A DNA stretch of 64,000 nt from contig CP021223.1 of NCBI GenBank assembly GCA_003999685.1, positions 434,001 to 498,000 on the forward strand, in the 5' to 3' direction. Origin of the DNA: Taiwanofungus camphoratus. Its lineage: Eukaryota; Basidiomycota; Agaricomycetes; Polyporales; Taiwanofungaceae. The notes under the pieces were generated by a model. The model worked only from the letters and a program-made list of their open reading frames with translations, was not told the origin of the DNA and ran no database searches. Both the position numbers and the translations under genes were made by a program. Of this stretch, positions 1 to 12,250 are shown piece after piece (the first letter of the stretch is position 1; the number at the start of each line of letters is the position of its first letter).

Positions 1-151
1 ACCTTCCGTAAAGGGTGCTGGCATGCGACTCTTTATACACTCTAGCTCGCCATAAATATGAGCGCTAGCTGATACGTATTATCTACAGCACTGAACAGTA
101 CAAGCCCTTGAAGGTATACGTAGGGATAGATGTTACATGACCGTACGATAT

Positions 152-1464
152 TCAAGCCGCCTTTGGCAGCCCGTCTGAACCTAACAATGCTTCCTCCGTA
201 CCCAATACTCTCGGACCGTCTCCGACTCTTGTGTGAATGAGGCCCTTCACCGCGCCAACGCTGAATGGTTTCGCCACCGCGGTATTGAATCCATCCACGA
301 CCTTGCCCTGTACGCCTGCGGCACCGAACAGTGAGAAGGGATCTTTGAAAGGTTCGGCCTGGGGAAAGTAATTGACGATCAACTCAATAATCTCTTTCAA
401 GTGCTCCTTTGGTGCGTAGATAACGGCATTTGGACCAGCATCGTAGGTATAAGCGGCCTTGAGTTTACCTCCGTTCGCGACAGATACACGGTTGTATTCG
501 ACAATGAGGGCGATGATTGCGCGTGAGACGTCGTTCATGTAGAAGATGGGCGGGTCCGTGTCAAGCGCGACGGCATGAAATTGGTTCGAGTCCTGCATCG
601 TAATGCGCGCGAACGTGTCGAAATCACGCGCATGGATCGCCTCCGAGATTGCCTTCATGCGTGCGGGGACGACATGTGCGATACGGTGCTGGAGAAGCGG
701 GGATGTCTCGACGGTGCGTTGCATGCCCGAGGTGGAGGACGTGCCCTTCTTGTCGTCGGAAACGACGCAAATAAGCGCGTGGATGTCTGGCCAGTGCTCA
801 CGCGGCGCAACCTCAACGGCGAGCGAGTCCGAACCGTCCGGCTTCGTGCCCATCTCCCAGGCGACGAAGCCACCGAAGAGGGAGCGGCATGCAGACCCAG
901 AGCCCTGACGGGCAATAAGAGACAGCTGAGAGGGAGATGCAGGGAGAGCGTAGAGCGCAGCGAGCGATGCGACGAGAGCTGCAAAACCGGATGCAGAGGA
1001 TGCAAGACCTGCCGCAGTCGGGAAGTTGTTTCGGGAGCAGATGTGGACAGCGTACGGAGAAAGCTTGCAAAACGTGGTGTTGTAGGCCAATATATGAGGA
1101 ATATGCTTCGTTAATAACACACCTTAGGAAGGTTGGAATCTTTCTCTTCAAGCTCCCGACGCAAGCGCTTCATTTCCTTGATACACGTCGCAAGTCGACC
1201 GCCTTCCTTGATATCTTCCTCGACGCCATTCAACCATAGTCTATCCTTCTGGAATGACGGATCAGCGCGGGATGTGGTCGTCGACCGAAGGTGATCTTGG
1301 TCAAGGGTAACGGAGAGAGAAGAGTTCGTGGGCAGGATGAGCTTTGTGTCCCGCTTCCCCCAGTACCTATAGACAGTCAGAATTAGCAAATCTCCAATTG
1401 AATGCACTCACTTGATGCAAGCGATATTCACTGGTGCGGAAGCCGTCGCTTGATAGATAGTCAT
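152..1464 (-). CDS. MVD1: Diphosphomevalonate decarboxylase (3 exons)
   Basis: This GHMP-family enzyme uses ATP to decarboxylate mevalonate diphosphate to isopentenyl diphosphate, the last step of the mevalonate route to sterols; it acts in the cytosol. I read three exons on the minus strand: 1464-1412, 1366-1123 and 1063-152. They total 403 codons, giving 402 aa against 396 in yeast. The N-terminus MTIYQATASAPVNIACIKYW matches the family start. The ATP-binding stretch FPTAAGLASS lies near residues 113-122, and the catalytic aspartate is in YTYDAGPNA (about residue 307). Both introns are GT-AG (45 and 59 bp), and a lysine codon is split across the first junction, which supports the model. The gene looks intact. 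Nothing in the sequence hints at its regulation. Confidence 0.96.
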
Positions 1465-2789
1465 GGCGGATGAAGAAATGAAGAAAGTACAACGAAAGAC
1501 CCAGGGGGATTTTGTACGGCCGTAGGCATTGCACGATGTCGTGAAATCTCGAATCGTACGGCTGTGTTGAGCGCTTCTGATGAATTTTGATCAAGTCACG
1601 GTGAAAGTTGACACTGAAACACCAAGGCGCCTGGCATGTATATGTTCTTGTCACCTAATAGATACCATTTGACCAGTGTTTGAAGATTTCCGTCATTCGA
1701 TTTTTAGCTCCACAATGACTGAATGGATTGCTCTCGGAGCAGTGTCATTTTGTGGCTATGAATCTTGGCTACATGGCTATATACTTACATTTTCAATTAC
1801 TTTCGTAGTGAGGTGCCCAAGGACGTTCCGGTGGAGGGGACTAGTGTTTGACGATTTTTCCGAGCAATGTCACGAAGAGTCACCATACCAGGACAGTGCC
1901 ACAATGAAGCTCCGACGTGGCTTTTGGGCATCCGCCTGCAGCATTGCAATGACAACGAAGTGCGTCTGCTGGCGGAGTTCAAATCCAGATTGAGGAAGTG
2001 TCACTCTTGCTCATGGATTGTAACGCACAGCAACACATTTGCTGCTGTACACTCATTGCGCCCACGATAAGCTTCGGAAAAATTGGGAGAGTGCATGTTA
2101 TGGTGTGCTTGAGTTAGACACAAGTACAGGAACTAAGCGGCCATGGTTTGGGATGAGGCGAGAGGGTAGAAGAACGGCGATCGGCCTAATTAATAGATTT
2201 TCTGACACTCATATTGAACTTGTTCTCTACACACTCCCTCTCTTTAAAATCGGAGAACACAGTTGTGTTGCATGATTTTCTAGACTATTTTAGATATCGT
2301 CTGATCTTGAGAATATCCCAAGGAGAGTTTGCGATAAGCCATTCTCAAACACTGGGTCCTTCTCAAAGTGGTGTCACACGATAGTATGTTCTCAGTCGAT
2401 GCGAGGCTTATACTACTCAATCAGACTTCCAATCGAAACCCAATTTGCAGGTCATTACTCTGTATACGTTGTGCGTTGCCATGATAGTGACTATGCACTA
2501 CTGGTATGCATGGTAAGGAAGAATCACAATTCATGTGGTCCGGAGGGCGTCTCAGTCCTGAATCTACCCAAGATTCCGCAGACAGAGGGAAGGAAGTAAG
2601 TCTTCACTACAATTATTTATGCTTCGTGAAACCAGCTAGGCCGGGCTCGCTCGCTACTGGGATTCATGTAGAGCGTCATTGATATAAATTTGGTCCATTA
2701 CAGTATGTTTCTCGGCCTATAACACTATTTATGACGATCATGTTCGATATTCATGCAACGGGAGAATGTTTTTATTTGGGGTTGACAAC
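1465..2789. other. Intergenic, no gene seen
   Basis: This stretch lies upstream of MVD1 and downstream of the cupin gene. The open frames here are short, have no recognisable motif and do not link through splice sites. It must hold the MVD1 promoter, but no clear TATA or operator could be picked out. Confidence 0.5.
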
Positions 2790-3531
2790 CTATGCCTTTG
2801 CCCACGATGGCGGCTCGTCTTTGCCTTCTTCCTCGAGTTTCTCGCCTTGTTCCAGGCTGTCATGCACCGTATTTGCTTTGTGTTCTGCGGGAGCATACAC
2901 CTGTTCGTTGACGGTAAGATCTTCTGCGGAACTCAGGAGACTCGGAAACTCACTGTTGAGACAATCAGAGTGGTAGGGCCCGTGTTGATGAACTAGTTGG
3001 ACCGCAGATCAGTGTATGAGCTACCGGCAAAGACAAGAACTATCTCGAAATGACTGACGTTGTGCAGTGTCCCAGCAGGTACTATGACAGCGTCGCCAGG
3101 GCTGATGTTGTGCTTCTGCGCCACGCGAATGGTGAGCTCTGCAGCGCGATATTCATTCCTGAAGACGTCATACTATCTTCCCATCCTGGATTGCTTGTGC
3201 GGTTCCGGACAAGAAATAGAGATGTTGGTCGACAGTGTGCGTTTCCTGCATACCATAGTCAGCCAAGTAACAGCCCGCAGTGTTGGCAACACGTACCTCT
3301 CCAATCTCTCCACCAACGGGTACAGTCATGATGACCATCTGGTATACAAGACATGTTTTTTCTTAGCTGACTTGTCTTGTCAGGATGTGTAGCAGCCCCC
3401 CCTCTCACCTGGCTGTGTCGTCCTGTCCAGACTACCCTCCTGAACTTGTCACTCTCGGATGCCATCTTGATGACATTGTTAATGATCTTGAAGCCCTTCG
3501 GAGGCTGAATGTTTAGCCTAGGCAGAGACAT
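2790..3531 (-). CDS. Small cupin (RmlC-like) domain protein, 6 exons
   Basis: A single-domain cupin of about 154 aa. I read exons 3531-3409, 3338-3297, 3245-3174, 3136-3059, 2992-2954 and 2900-2790, all joined in phase 0. The product opens MSLPRLNIQPPKGFKIINNV, then MTVPVGGEIGE, then ETHTVDQHLYFLSGTA (first cupin motif with metal-ligand-like Glu and His), then SPGDAVIVPAGTLHNF (second motif with the conserved PxGxxH) and ends in YAPAEHKANTVHD. Such proteins occur widely in basidiomycetes; substrate and reaction are not known. The fourth intron (3137-3173) would be only 37 nt. It could be mis-drawn, since a TAG/TGA-bearing alternative frame also continues past it. An earlier in-frame Met (near 3600) is less likely than the chosen start, because family members begin at MSxPR-type sequence. 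Confidence 0.8.
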
Positions 3532-4117
3532 TACTGTTCTCGACGGAATGCGAGTAGAGATGTGAGCTGAGCTACGGAGAAAAGTTCGTAACATCGGGGA
3601 CAAATGTCGATGGTAAATGGTGGCTTTATATACTCTGCGTTCCTGTCTTTCGCGATCCGCTCTCGTAATGTCTATCATCCCGATTGACAGACGGTAAGCT
3701 TACTGGGTTCAGTGCCCATTGACGTCACCGACTTGAGTGTTAGTACATCGTCATCGTGAATCCTTCCTAAGCCGTTTTTCCTCATAATGTCGCAAAAAAA
3801 TCACAATGTCGGCCATGGTTATAGATTTGAAGAATAATTTTGCATTGAACAAGACCGTACACGCACATGCTACAGATTTTGCAGGTTCGAACGCGACAGA
3901 GAAAGGACCAAAACCAGAAAGCAGGAGGAAATGACGACAAAAGACAGTTAAATTTAAGAAGAGTTCAAAAAAACCTAAGACGGATTGGGGTGTTAATCCA
4001 CAAAAGACTGAGTGAGGGAAGAATACGCCAAAGCCGGCATATTTACAAAAATGAAATATATGCAGGAAGATTAAGGTAGAAGAGGGGGGATGCGGGTATG
4101 TGGAAGACCATGATACC
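3532..4117. other. Intergenic between cupin and CCR4
   Basis: No coding signal was found. The long minus-strand open frame here (from about 4179 down to 3751) is out of frame with the CCR4 last exon, has biased composition and ends in random sequence. The CCR4 3' untranslated region and the cupin promoter should be here. Confidence 0.5.
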
Positions 4118-6615
4118 CTATGTATGTGCTCGTGATGTCGACTCGGGAAATACAGGCGGAGGACGAGGCGCCTGAGCATCTCTGGGTGGCCGTACGCGGA
4201 ATTCGGATACGATGCACAAGTGACTACACGCCCATAGTCAAAATCAATGATACCTCACCGAACAGACAATGAATACGTACTCTGACGGAAAGTGGGCGTT
4301 CGGGAAGCCGACCACCTTCTCCAGATACTGCTTGTCCACCTCTCCGAGAACAGCGTTGACGGACAGGTTCGCCGTTGAGTACCAGATGAAGTCGATCGCA
4401 CCTTGGTAGCTCGGCGTGTAGTTCGTGAACGGCAACTCGCCTGTCGCAGCGTACGCGCTCTTCAAGCCAAGGCGGTGTCTCAAGCCATCCGACGTATACC
4501 TCCCGTACAGGTGCGACATGAAGTCCTCATGGTTATGCGGGACGGCGCCTGTGGAGAGGAACTCGTAGACGCCGCTCGACGGGACTGAGTTGAAGTCGCC
4601 GCAGATGATCAGCGGGATCTTGTACCCATCACTGTATACAGGCGGCGGACGTGACGACCCGTTATTATCACCCGCGGTGGGTGCGGACCCCGCAGAAACG
4701 GCTGAGGCGGGCGTCGGTGGCAGGCGCGGCGGGTACTTAGCGAAGCTGTTCGCAATCTTCTCCACCTCCTCGACCAGCAACGCGACTTGCACAAGCTTGA
4801 CATCACGATATCGGTGATCCCAATGGAGATGCGCGTTGGCGATGATGATGCGGGTGCCTGTCGCCTTGTTCTCGAGTAGGCACACGACCGCAATGTGGTC
4901 CTTGCCCAGTACGCGGTTGAACATATCGTCGGTCTTCTTGAAGTCCGACCGCTGCATCGCAACGGCACTGAATTCAATGAGCTGCTTCTCAACAAGGGTG
5001 TATCTGAATGCAAGGGTCAGATGTGTACGATATCTTTTCAACAAATTTACTCACTTAGAACCCTTGAAGAATGTCGCACACCCATCGACCAGCCGCCGAT
5101 CCGATTCATTCATCGTCTTGTACCTTGACTTTGGCCAAAAAACTCCCTCGTAATCCTTCTCGGCAAGATGGGGCAAGAAGTACTCCTCGTACTGCGCGAT
5201 GTCCATTTCCTGCAGACACACAAAGTCTGCATCATGGGTAAGCACCTCCGAAAGGATGAGCTCTTTCCGGTAGTCCCAGTTAAGCGCCCACGTCGGAGTG
5301 TACCCATACATCCGCTCCGTTGCGCATCTCTCGCAGAGAATATTGTAGCACAGTACACTGAACGTCTCCACGTTCGGGTCCGTCGCCATCGCATCCCGCT
5401 CCGCCTGACTCACAAGGTTCTTCCATGTACGTTCCGGCGGGGCTGGCGGCCGTGGGCATGAGTCCCGGAGGAAGGACACGAGCGCGGGTGTACCGTCTTG
5501 CTGCACGATCTGCATGTACTTTGGATCCATCGGGTTACCCTCGATGCCAAGCGTCTGCAGCTGATGCAAAGTGCCAAGCTCCGGAGGGACCGTCGTGAGA
5601 TGGTTGTCGAAGAGGTACAGCTCCTTCAGCGAGGTGAGCATGCCCAGCTCCGGGGGGATGGAGAGGAGGTTGTTGCCAGAGAGATCGAGGAGTTCGAGGT
5701 GGCGGAGCTTGGCGATCTCGGGCGGAATACAAGTGAGTGCGTTGTGGTTGAGGTAAAGGTTGATGAGGAAGGTAAAAGAGAAGAGGCCGGAGGTGGGAGG
5801 GATGCTCTTGATGTTGACGCCGCCCATGTCAAGCGAATTCCATGTGTTCCCTGGTGGTCTAAGCGCAGTGGGCCGCGGGGCTTCTGAGATGGGCGCAACG
5901 GTCGACGATGGATGATCTGCCGATCCAGGTGTGGGTGAGGATTCGGCCGCGGATGTTGCGGACGGAGAAGAGATGGGGCCTGCATTCCCATTACCATTCT
6001 TCTCCGCACTTGCGCTGTTCGTAGTCGCAGTCGCATTCACGCTGGCAGCGCCGTTGGTTTCTGCGGGTTTGATGGTATTGGGATTGGTGATCGGAATGGC
6101 CGACTTGTGCACGGTGCGCGATGCCATTGCGCTTGCCCTGGCACGGTGGTGCGGTGAGCGTGCAGAACGGATCATCTGAACTGGTGTGAGCAGATGCAAA
6201 CTGTGAGATGAATAAATGGGAGGCTGACCTCACACTTGAGCAATTGTTGCTGCCAATGGGTCGTCATAGGCTGCGTCGAGACGCTGCCAGGAGAGCCGTT
6301 CTGACCGAGAGTACCATGCTGGAGCGCATTCCCGTTCGGGGGAGAAGGAAAATGTGTGTGAGACAGAGAATTCTGATGGTGGTGATGATGAGTGAGAGGG
6401 CCAGGCATGTGCGGGTGGGGGTGGTGCTGGATGGCGGTCAGTGCGCCATTGGTAAAAAGGGGGTAAGCAGGTGAGGTAGGAGGTTGGGGGTGGTTGGGAG
6501 GACCAAGGACGGGATGGTGGGTCCCCCGCGACCAAGGTGACTGGTCATGCACCTGAGGGTGCTGGTGAGTCGGGAGCTTATGGGCGATGCCCGGTGACTG
6601 CTGGGGATAATACAT
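4118..6615 (-). CDS. CCR4: CCR4 deadenylase (LRR plus EEP nuclease), 4 exons
   Basis: Catalytic poly(A) nuclease of the CCR4-NOT complex, which shortens mRNA tails in the cytoplasm. I read exons 6615-6229, 6175-5055, 5003-4281 and 4223-4118, giving 778 aa. The N-terminal 129 residues are rich in His, Pro and Gln, a low-complexity region typical of fungal CCR4. They run into KCEMIRSARSPHHRARASAM, a stretch shared by basidiomycete CCR4. Leucine-rich repeats lie at about residues 241-346 and dock on NOT1/CAF1. The endonuclease/exonuclease/phosphatase domain runs from about residue 399 to the end. It has the metal-binding Glu in FVCLQEMD (about 452), ICGDFNS, and the C-terminal catalytic pair in HFPSDH, whose Asp codon is split by the last intron. 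An additional 5' non-coding or coding exon cannot be excluded. Confidence 0.95.
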
Positions 6616-7531
6616 CGCATTGGAAGTGAGCGTAGCCACTAGGGGACCGGGTGATGGCCGGCCAAAGACCGCAGAAAGTAGGCACAAGAATAGAATTCAA
6701 AATGGATATTTCGGCCGTAGGTCAAAGGGTCGTAGTCGTCGTTAAAGACAGTGAGCAAGAGGTCTTCGTCGCCGTTGCAGTTTACGAGTAGAAAGCCTGC
6801 CTCGAGCGTAAGCCTTCGACACGCTGACAAAGAGTACCTTCCTGATATGGAAATCAAAATACTCTCTGCTCCACTAACTTCTAACGAATATCATTTGCTT
6901 CATTTTTGACAGAGTCTTGATTCATTTCGTCGTGCTTGAGACATGCGAAGTGATAAGCACAAGCTATTACAAGAGTGTCTGAATTTTCCTGCGTATCAAA
7001 TACGCACGAGCCGGGTCTTTTACGCATACAAGACCATCTGAGACATGAACGATCAGGATCATCAGGTTCAACCTTTGCAGGCTTTGCTTAAGTTCGCTAG
7101 AACAATGCTCATGCTTTTTGGAGGGCATGGTGGTGTTGAATGCTGGTTGGTGGATCGAGTGGACACTTGCAACCTTTTGTGGGGGCCGAATATCCTTACG
7201 ATCCAGGCGTCTGTATATCGTACAATAAATCGCCATAGAATGTATAACTTTAAAGCCGCCAGTGTCTCGCTGCGGACGTAGTATGTACTCGTTTTGGATT
7301 CTTGATCAAACTATAGCAATTCGTAGATCTCGAGATCTTCGTGGCGTACCTGTCGCGTTCATAGGTTTCTCTCAACTTGTTCAAGGCTCCCATTTCCTAT
7401 TGGACACGCTCGAGTTCAAATAGAAGCGCCCTGAGGATAGCTCCACATAAACTTGTCATTTGGTTACTATCACTACTTGAAGCGTGAAGATCGAAAATTC
7501 TAGGATAACTGCAGCCTAGCTACAGACTACG
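6616..7531. promoter_or_regulatory. Divergent intergenic region between CCR4 and muskelin
   Basis: These 916 bp separate two genes transcribed away from each other, so both promoters must be here. I see no convincing TATA box, no tRNA and no open frame with a recognisable product. Open frames at 6639-6857 and 6967-7236 look random. Confidence 0.45.
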
Positions 7532-10500
7532 ATGGACAACATCGTGGAACAGCCACCGGTCGTGACAGTCAAGTACGATATCGCAGACTGCTCTGAACAT
7601 AGTGGAAGATATGTCCCGGAGAATATCATGGTGGACCATCCGCTCGACCAGGGGAGCAGGTGGAGTAGCGCATATCATTCACCCAATGTGAAGCAGTGGA
7701 TGCTCCTACGCCTCAAGACGTTGTGTGTCCTCAGTTGAGTCCGTTGCTTCTGGGTTTGGATACTTCAGCTGAAGGAATCGCAGAGAGCATAACATTCGGC
7801 AAGGTATGTTAGCTACCAACTTCTCTCTCCATATCGTCAACCTGCATAATTGCACGCCTCCACGTTGTTAGTTCCACAAACGTACGTGCCAAAACTTAAC
7901 CGGGATAGCCCGTGCACTGCATTGCGGATCTTACAGCCCACCCATGTAACATGAAGGAGTTCAAAGTGTATATTGGTCTGACGGAAGACAACATGACCGA
8001 GGCAAGTGTTCCATTTACATGTATATGCTCTCGACATCGAACTGTAATTCCAGGTCTTGCACTCTGGCCTCAAGAATGACTCGATCCCTGAGACATTCTC
8101 TATTCGACACGCCAATAATGCAGGAGTTTGTTTCCCGACACTCTACGTCAAGATTGTCCCGCTTTCGTAGGTGCCTTCGTATTTATCGCTCTATACCGTC
8201 TTCAGCTTTTGTATTTTCCCTCATCAGCGCGCACGGACAAAGCTTCCATACGTCTATCTGGCATGTCTCCTTGACGGGCATCGCCGATCAGGTGTATGTG
8301 GAACAGGTCCGGATGAGACATGATGAGGTGAGCTTACGTCAACACTAGACTCAGCTTCAATCAATTCTAAGCGCTTCTAGTATCGTGAAGTCGTTATACT
8401 CAAACATGTCCTCAAGCATCTCCGTCAGCGGCGCTTCCTCACCCCCTACAACGAAATCCTCGCCCGCACTGGCCTCCGACTCGAACACTCACTTGTGACG
8501 GAACTCTATGATAGCCTTGTACTGCAGGGAAACTGGTCCGATGCCGAGCAAACTGTCCGTACTGCAGCCTCTGCAGAACTCTTCACCGATTACCGCCATG
8601 CATGTTCGCCCCGCGCGCGGTGGACGCAGCTCCATGGGCTCGACGCAGACGGCGACGCGCCTTGCCGGCGCGGTGGACACGCGATGTGCATGGATGAGCA
8701 GGCCGGGCTTGTGTACCTTTTCGGCGGGTGGGACGGTCAGCGCAGCCTGGACGACTTCTGGGTATACGACATCGCGCGCGACACGTGGCGTTGCCTGAGC
8801 CTCGCGACATCGCGCGAGACGAACGGCCCTGGCCCTCGCGCATGTCATAAAATGGTACTCGATAGCAAGACAGGTTCGATATACCTGCTTGGCCGGTTGG
8901 GCGATGGGGATGCGCTCGAGCCTGCGAACATCGTGGGCGCCGGAAGTAGAAGCACGTCTCCGATACCTGTCAGACTTTCGAGCTCAAGGCAGACTGAACA
9001 CGTGCACCGGCTAGACTCCAGTGACGGCTCCCCAGCATCCACTCCTTGGACATCGTATTGTTCTGAGTTCTATCGGTATCATACTCGGGGTCTTGATGCC
9101 GGAAAATGGGATCTACTCTCGTTTGATACTGCGGTAATGCTCTGTCTTCAATGGACGTCGACGTTGGCTGAAGGCGATCTCTCTTCGTGTTTATTGTGTA
9201 GTCGTCTGGCGGTCCACCCCTGATATTCGATCATCAAATGGTCATTGATAGTGAAGCACAGAAAATCTATGTCTCAGGAGGCCGTGTCGTCGATGGCGAC
9301 TGGGAGTCTTGCAAATGCTCCGGGCTATATGCCTATGATATTCATACTGGCATGTGGGAGATGCTCCAGTTAGTACCACTTCGTATTTTATTCCTGCATC
9401 TCTTTGTAAACTGATGCGGATTCCTGATACATCATGTTGCAGGTCTGATGCATCTAGTTCCTACCCTTGCATTTCATCGCGATGGGGTAAGATCAATATA
9501 ACTCATTCATGTTCCCGGAGTGTAAAACATCACGTCTAATCCAGGCCATTCTATGCTTCTCGAGCCAACATCTCGCGTTCTTTTCATTTTTGCAGGGAAA
9601 CGTGGCGATGAGTACATGTCGGACATGTACGCATTCCACATCCCTTCTGGCACAGTAACCGAACTGTACTCGAACTTCACTGCCGGTGGCGGGCCAGCTG
9701 CCTGCTTCACACAGAGGGCAGTAATTGACCCTGAGCTGAAAGAGATCTATGTGTAAGTGTATTCCTCAATGACCAGTCTTCCCTGTATCCGAGGACATGT
9801 TCATTTTTCAGGTTCTGTGGTCTCACGCGTAATCGGCCTGGGTTGACGATTCTCGAGACTGAATCCTCGAACTGGATATATCGATATGATCGTCCTGATT
9901 GCCCAGGGCAATGGGTTAGGATAGTCCCGGCCGACTTTAACACAAGGGAAGGGTCTGACGTAAACGGCAGCTCGCCAGAGACGGAAAGGCCTCCCCCTCG
10001 ATACGCACACCAGGTGGTCTATGACAGCCGGAAGAAAATGATATTCATGCACGGTGGGAACTCGGGTATAGTGAAGGACGCTTCTGCTGTAAGCAGTGAT
10101 GGTGTTGAGAGGGCGATGGAAGAAGCACGTAGAGGTGTCCTTGAGGGACTGGATACCTCAAGAGAACAGCGGTTGGATGATTTCTGGAATATGCAATTGG
10201 AACGGTACACTATCAGAAGATGACCTATTCAGAGCAGATTGCTAACGCGCTTTTCTCTGATTCATGAAGACCTCAGCCAGAAGAAATGGTTCGACGGGCG
10301 ACGTACCAAATCAGACAGCAACAGTGTGTGATCTCCTTTCATCCTTCATTGATATGCTCTTATTTGAGGGTTTGGGTAGATTCCGAGAGTTATGTGAGGA
10401 TGCGCCAGGGGTCAAAGCGCTTGCGTTCCTGCAGACAGAAGTGTCACCCGTCGTGGACCATAGCGATGCAGACGAAGCGCATGCATTTCGCACATTGCTC

Positions 10501-10884
10501 TCTCACCTACTTGCGACGCCCTCGTCCGTGCATAGCATGCCAGATACCTCGATCTCTGATGGAAGCCCTGACCGACGTGCCAATAGGTCCGAAGGAGGCT
10601 CTCAGCCAGATATACATGTAAAGGAGGATATATCTAATGCGACGGGAGAAGACGAAGAAATCATCGCTTCAACAAAATCACGGAATGCTACTTCACGGTC
10701 GGTCGTGGGGATGGAAGAGGATCCGGTGGAGAGGACACTGTGCACCGAAGGTACTTCTTCACCAGTTAGATTCAAGCAGCGCATGGCAGTGTTTGAGAAG
10801 TTGATGACCTATGTGAATGAGGATTCCAAGCAGCCGGACAAGGACCTTCTCGACTTGATAAATACGGACGGCGGTGATGTATAG
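7532..10884 (+). CDS. MKLN1: Muskelin (LisH-CTLH-kelch), 13 exons
   Basis: Muskelin-family protein, a subunit of the GID/CTLH E3 ubiquitin ligase in animals and fungi. I read exons 7532-7724, 7769-7803, 7872-7881, 7937-8001, 8054-8166, 8228-8327, 8381-9133, 9202-9368, 9443-9486, 9545-9752, 9812-10204, 10270-10323 and 10380-10884: exactly 880 codons, 879 aa. The N-terminal discoidin-like domain contains FHKPHPCNMKEFKVYIGLTE and SAHGQSFHTSIWHVSLTG. It is followed by LisH/CTLH helices (LKHLRQRRFLTPY; VTELYDSLVLQGNW) and kelch blades (GGHAMCMDEQAGLVYLFGGW; RYAHQVVYDSRKKMIFMHGG). Exon 3 is a 10-nt microexon, and the intron after exon 4 is GC-AG. The C-terminal 150 or so residues are acidic and low complexity. 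All junction phases agree, so the gene looks intact. Confidence 0.95.
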
Positions 10885-11086
10885 ATAATCGATTCGATTA
10901 AAGACACTGTAAAATATCAGGTTTTGGTGGTAACATCAGGTTTTGGGAACAAAAAGATCAAAAACAGCCTGCGGCGAAAGAATACAGCATCACATGAGAC
11001 TGAATCTCTCAGAAAGCGCCAAGTCACGATAGACACTTTTGTATACATAATGATACAGATACTCTCAGAGGATTGTCCTTGATACA

Positions 11087-12250
11087 TTACGCACCCCACA
11101 CCAGCTGTTCGATGTCCTTCAAAGCGGCACTAATGCGGATTTGATCTTTAGCTTCTTCATTAATATTGATTTCTTCCGCCTCAACGTCTTGTTTCATATG
11201 CTTTTCATTAGTAGTACCCGAGAGTGGGGTAATGCCGTGCAGTTGCGCAAGCCTGAATAGCGCCTGCGCAGGAGTACAGCCTTTGGTGCGAGCGATTTCG
11301 CGGAGGCTAGGGTGTGCAAGAAGATTCGGGGAACCAGACAGAGTCCAAAATGATCTGACAGACAGGACCGTAAATGTGATTTGAGAAAAAATGAGCATAA
11401 ATTACGCACTGATATTGGATGCCGTTCTCTCTGCAGTAGCCGCAGACCTCCTTGTCCCAACGGTTGCCTTCGAACCACCGGTTCTGCACGACTTGAACCC
11501 TGCGACCAGTCTCTGCCTCTAGTTTCTTCAGTAATTCAACGTCGTACGTGTTGCTCATTCCAATCAGGTTGGCTTTCCCGGTATCCTGAAGGCGTATCAA
11601 GGTTTTCCAAGCAGTGACCGTATTGGAAAGCGTCTCCAGCGGCGAATGGAGTAGAAGGCTGTCAAGGTAGGAAGTACCAAGGTTTTCGAGGGAATGCTGG
11701 ACGGACGTCTCGATCTGAGTGGCTATGTCGTCGCGCGGGTTGTAAGGAAGAGGCTGGTTACGATCTTGACCACCTAGCGATGTATATCTTGGACAAATAC
11801 GTTAGATACAGTCACGTTGAAGCTGTCGCAGACGGAATACAGCACATGGATGACGGTGAGAACGCTCGCCTACTTCGTCTGTACAAATAGATCTTCACGC
11901 TTGATACCATGATGTTCTTGCAGCACCCGGAGTGCTTCTCCGACCAGATCTTCGCTTTATGGACAGTAGTTATACACTCGATCTTGCAATGCAATGGTCG
12001 ACACTCGGGCCTACCGGTAGTGCTTTGGTTGCGCAGCTGTATCATTCAGAGATGAAGTTGTGTGGATGTTGTTGATGCATGGCAACACACCTGTATCAAT
12101 CGCCCGGAAACCATTCAATACTGCACTGACCACAAAAGCAGTGGTCCGCTCTTTCTTCCTATCCCCTTACCATTATTCTTTCAGAGACAGAAATGATGGG
12201 ACATGGACAACACACCATGCTGTACCGTAAACAATTTTAAAGGTAGCCAT
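11087..12250 (-). CDS. Aldo-keto reductase, 6 exons
   Basis: NADPH-dependent aldo-keto reductase, fungal AKR3/AKR5-like. I read exons 12250-12216, 12158-12091, 12036-12015, 11954-11874, 11787-11410 and 11354-11087, giving 283 aa. The barrel begins MATFKIVYGTAWKK. The catalytic tetrad is visible: Asp33 (GFRAIDT), Tyr41 (KHYRED), Lys69 (FVQTKY) and His116 (LLLHSPL). A later strand carries GKANLIGMSNTYDVELLKKL, and the cofactor-binding part contains PLSGTTNEKHMKQD. The length is a little short of the 300-330 aa common for the superfamily but normal for this fungal subgroup. The substrate cannot be told from sequence. It is convergent with muskelin, with only about 200 bp between stop codons. Confidence 0.93.

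Noticed and set aside
575-1114. Plus-strand open frame opposite MVD1
   Set aside because: It is the shadow of MVD1 exon 3, has Arg/Cys-rich composition and no homologue features.
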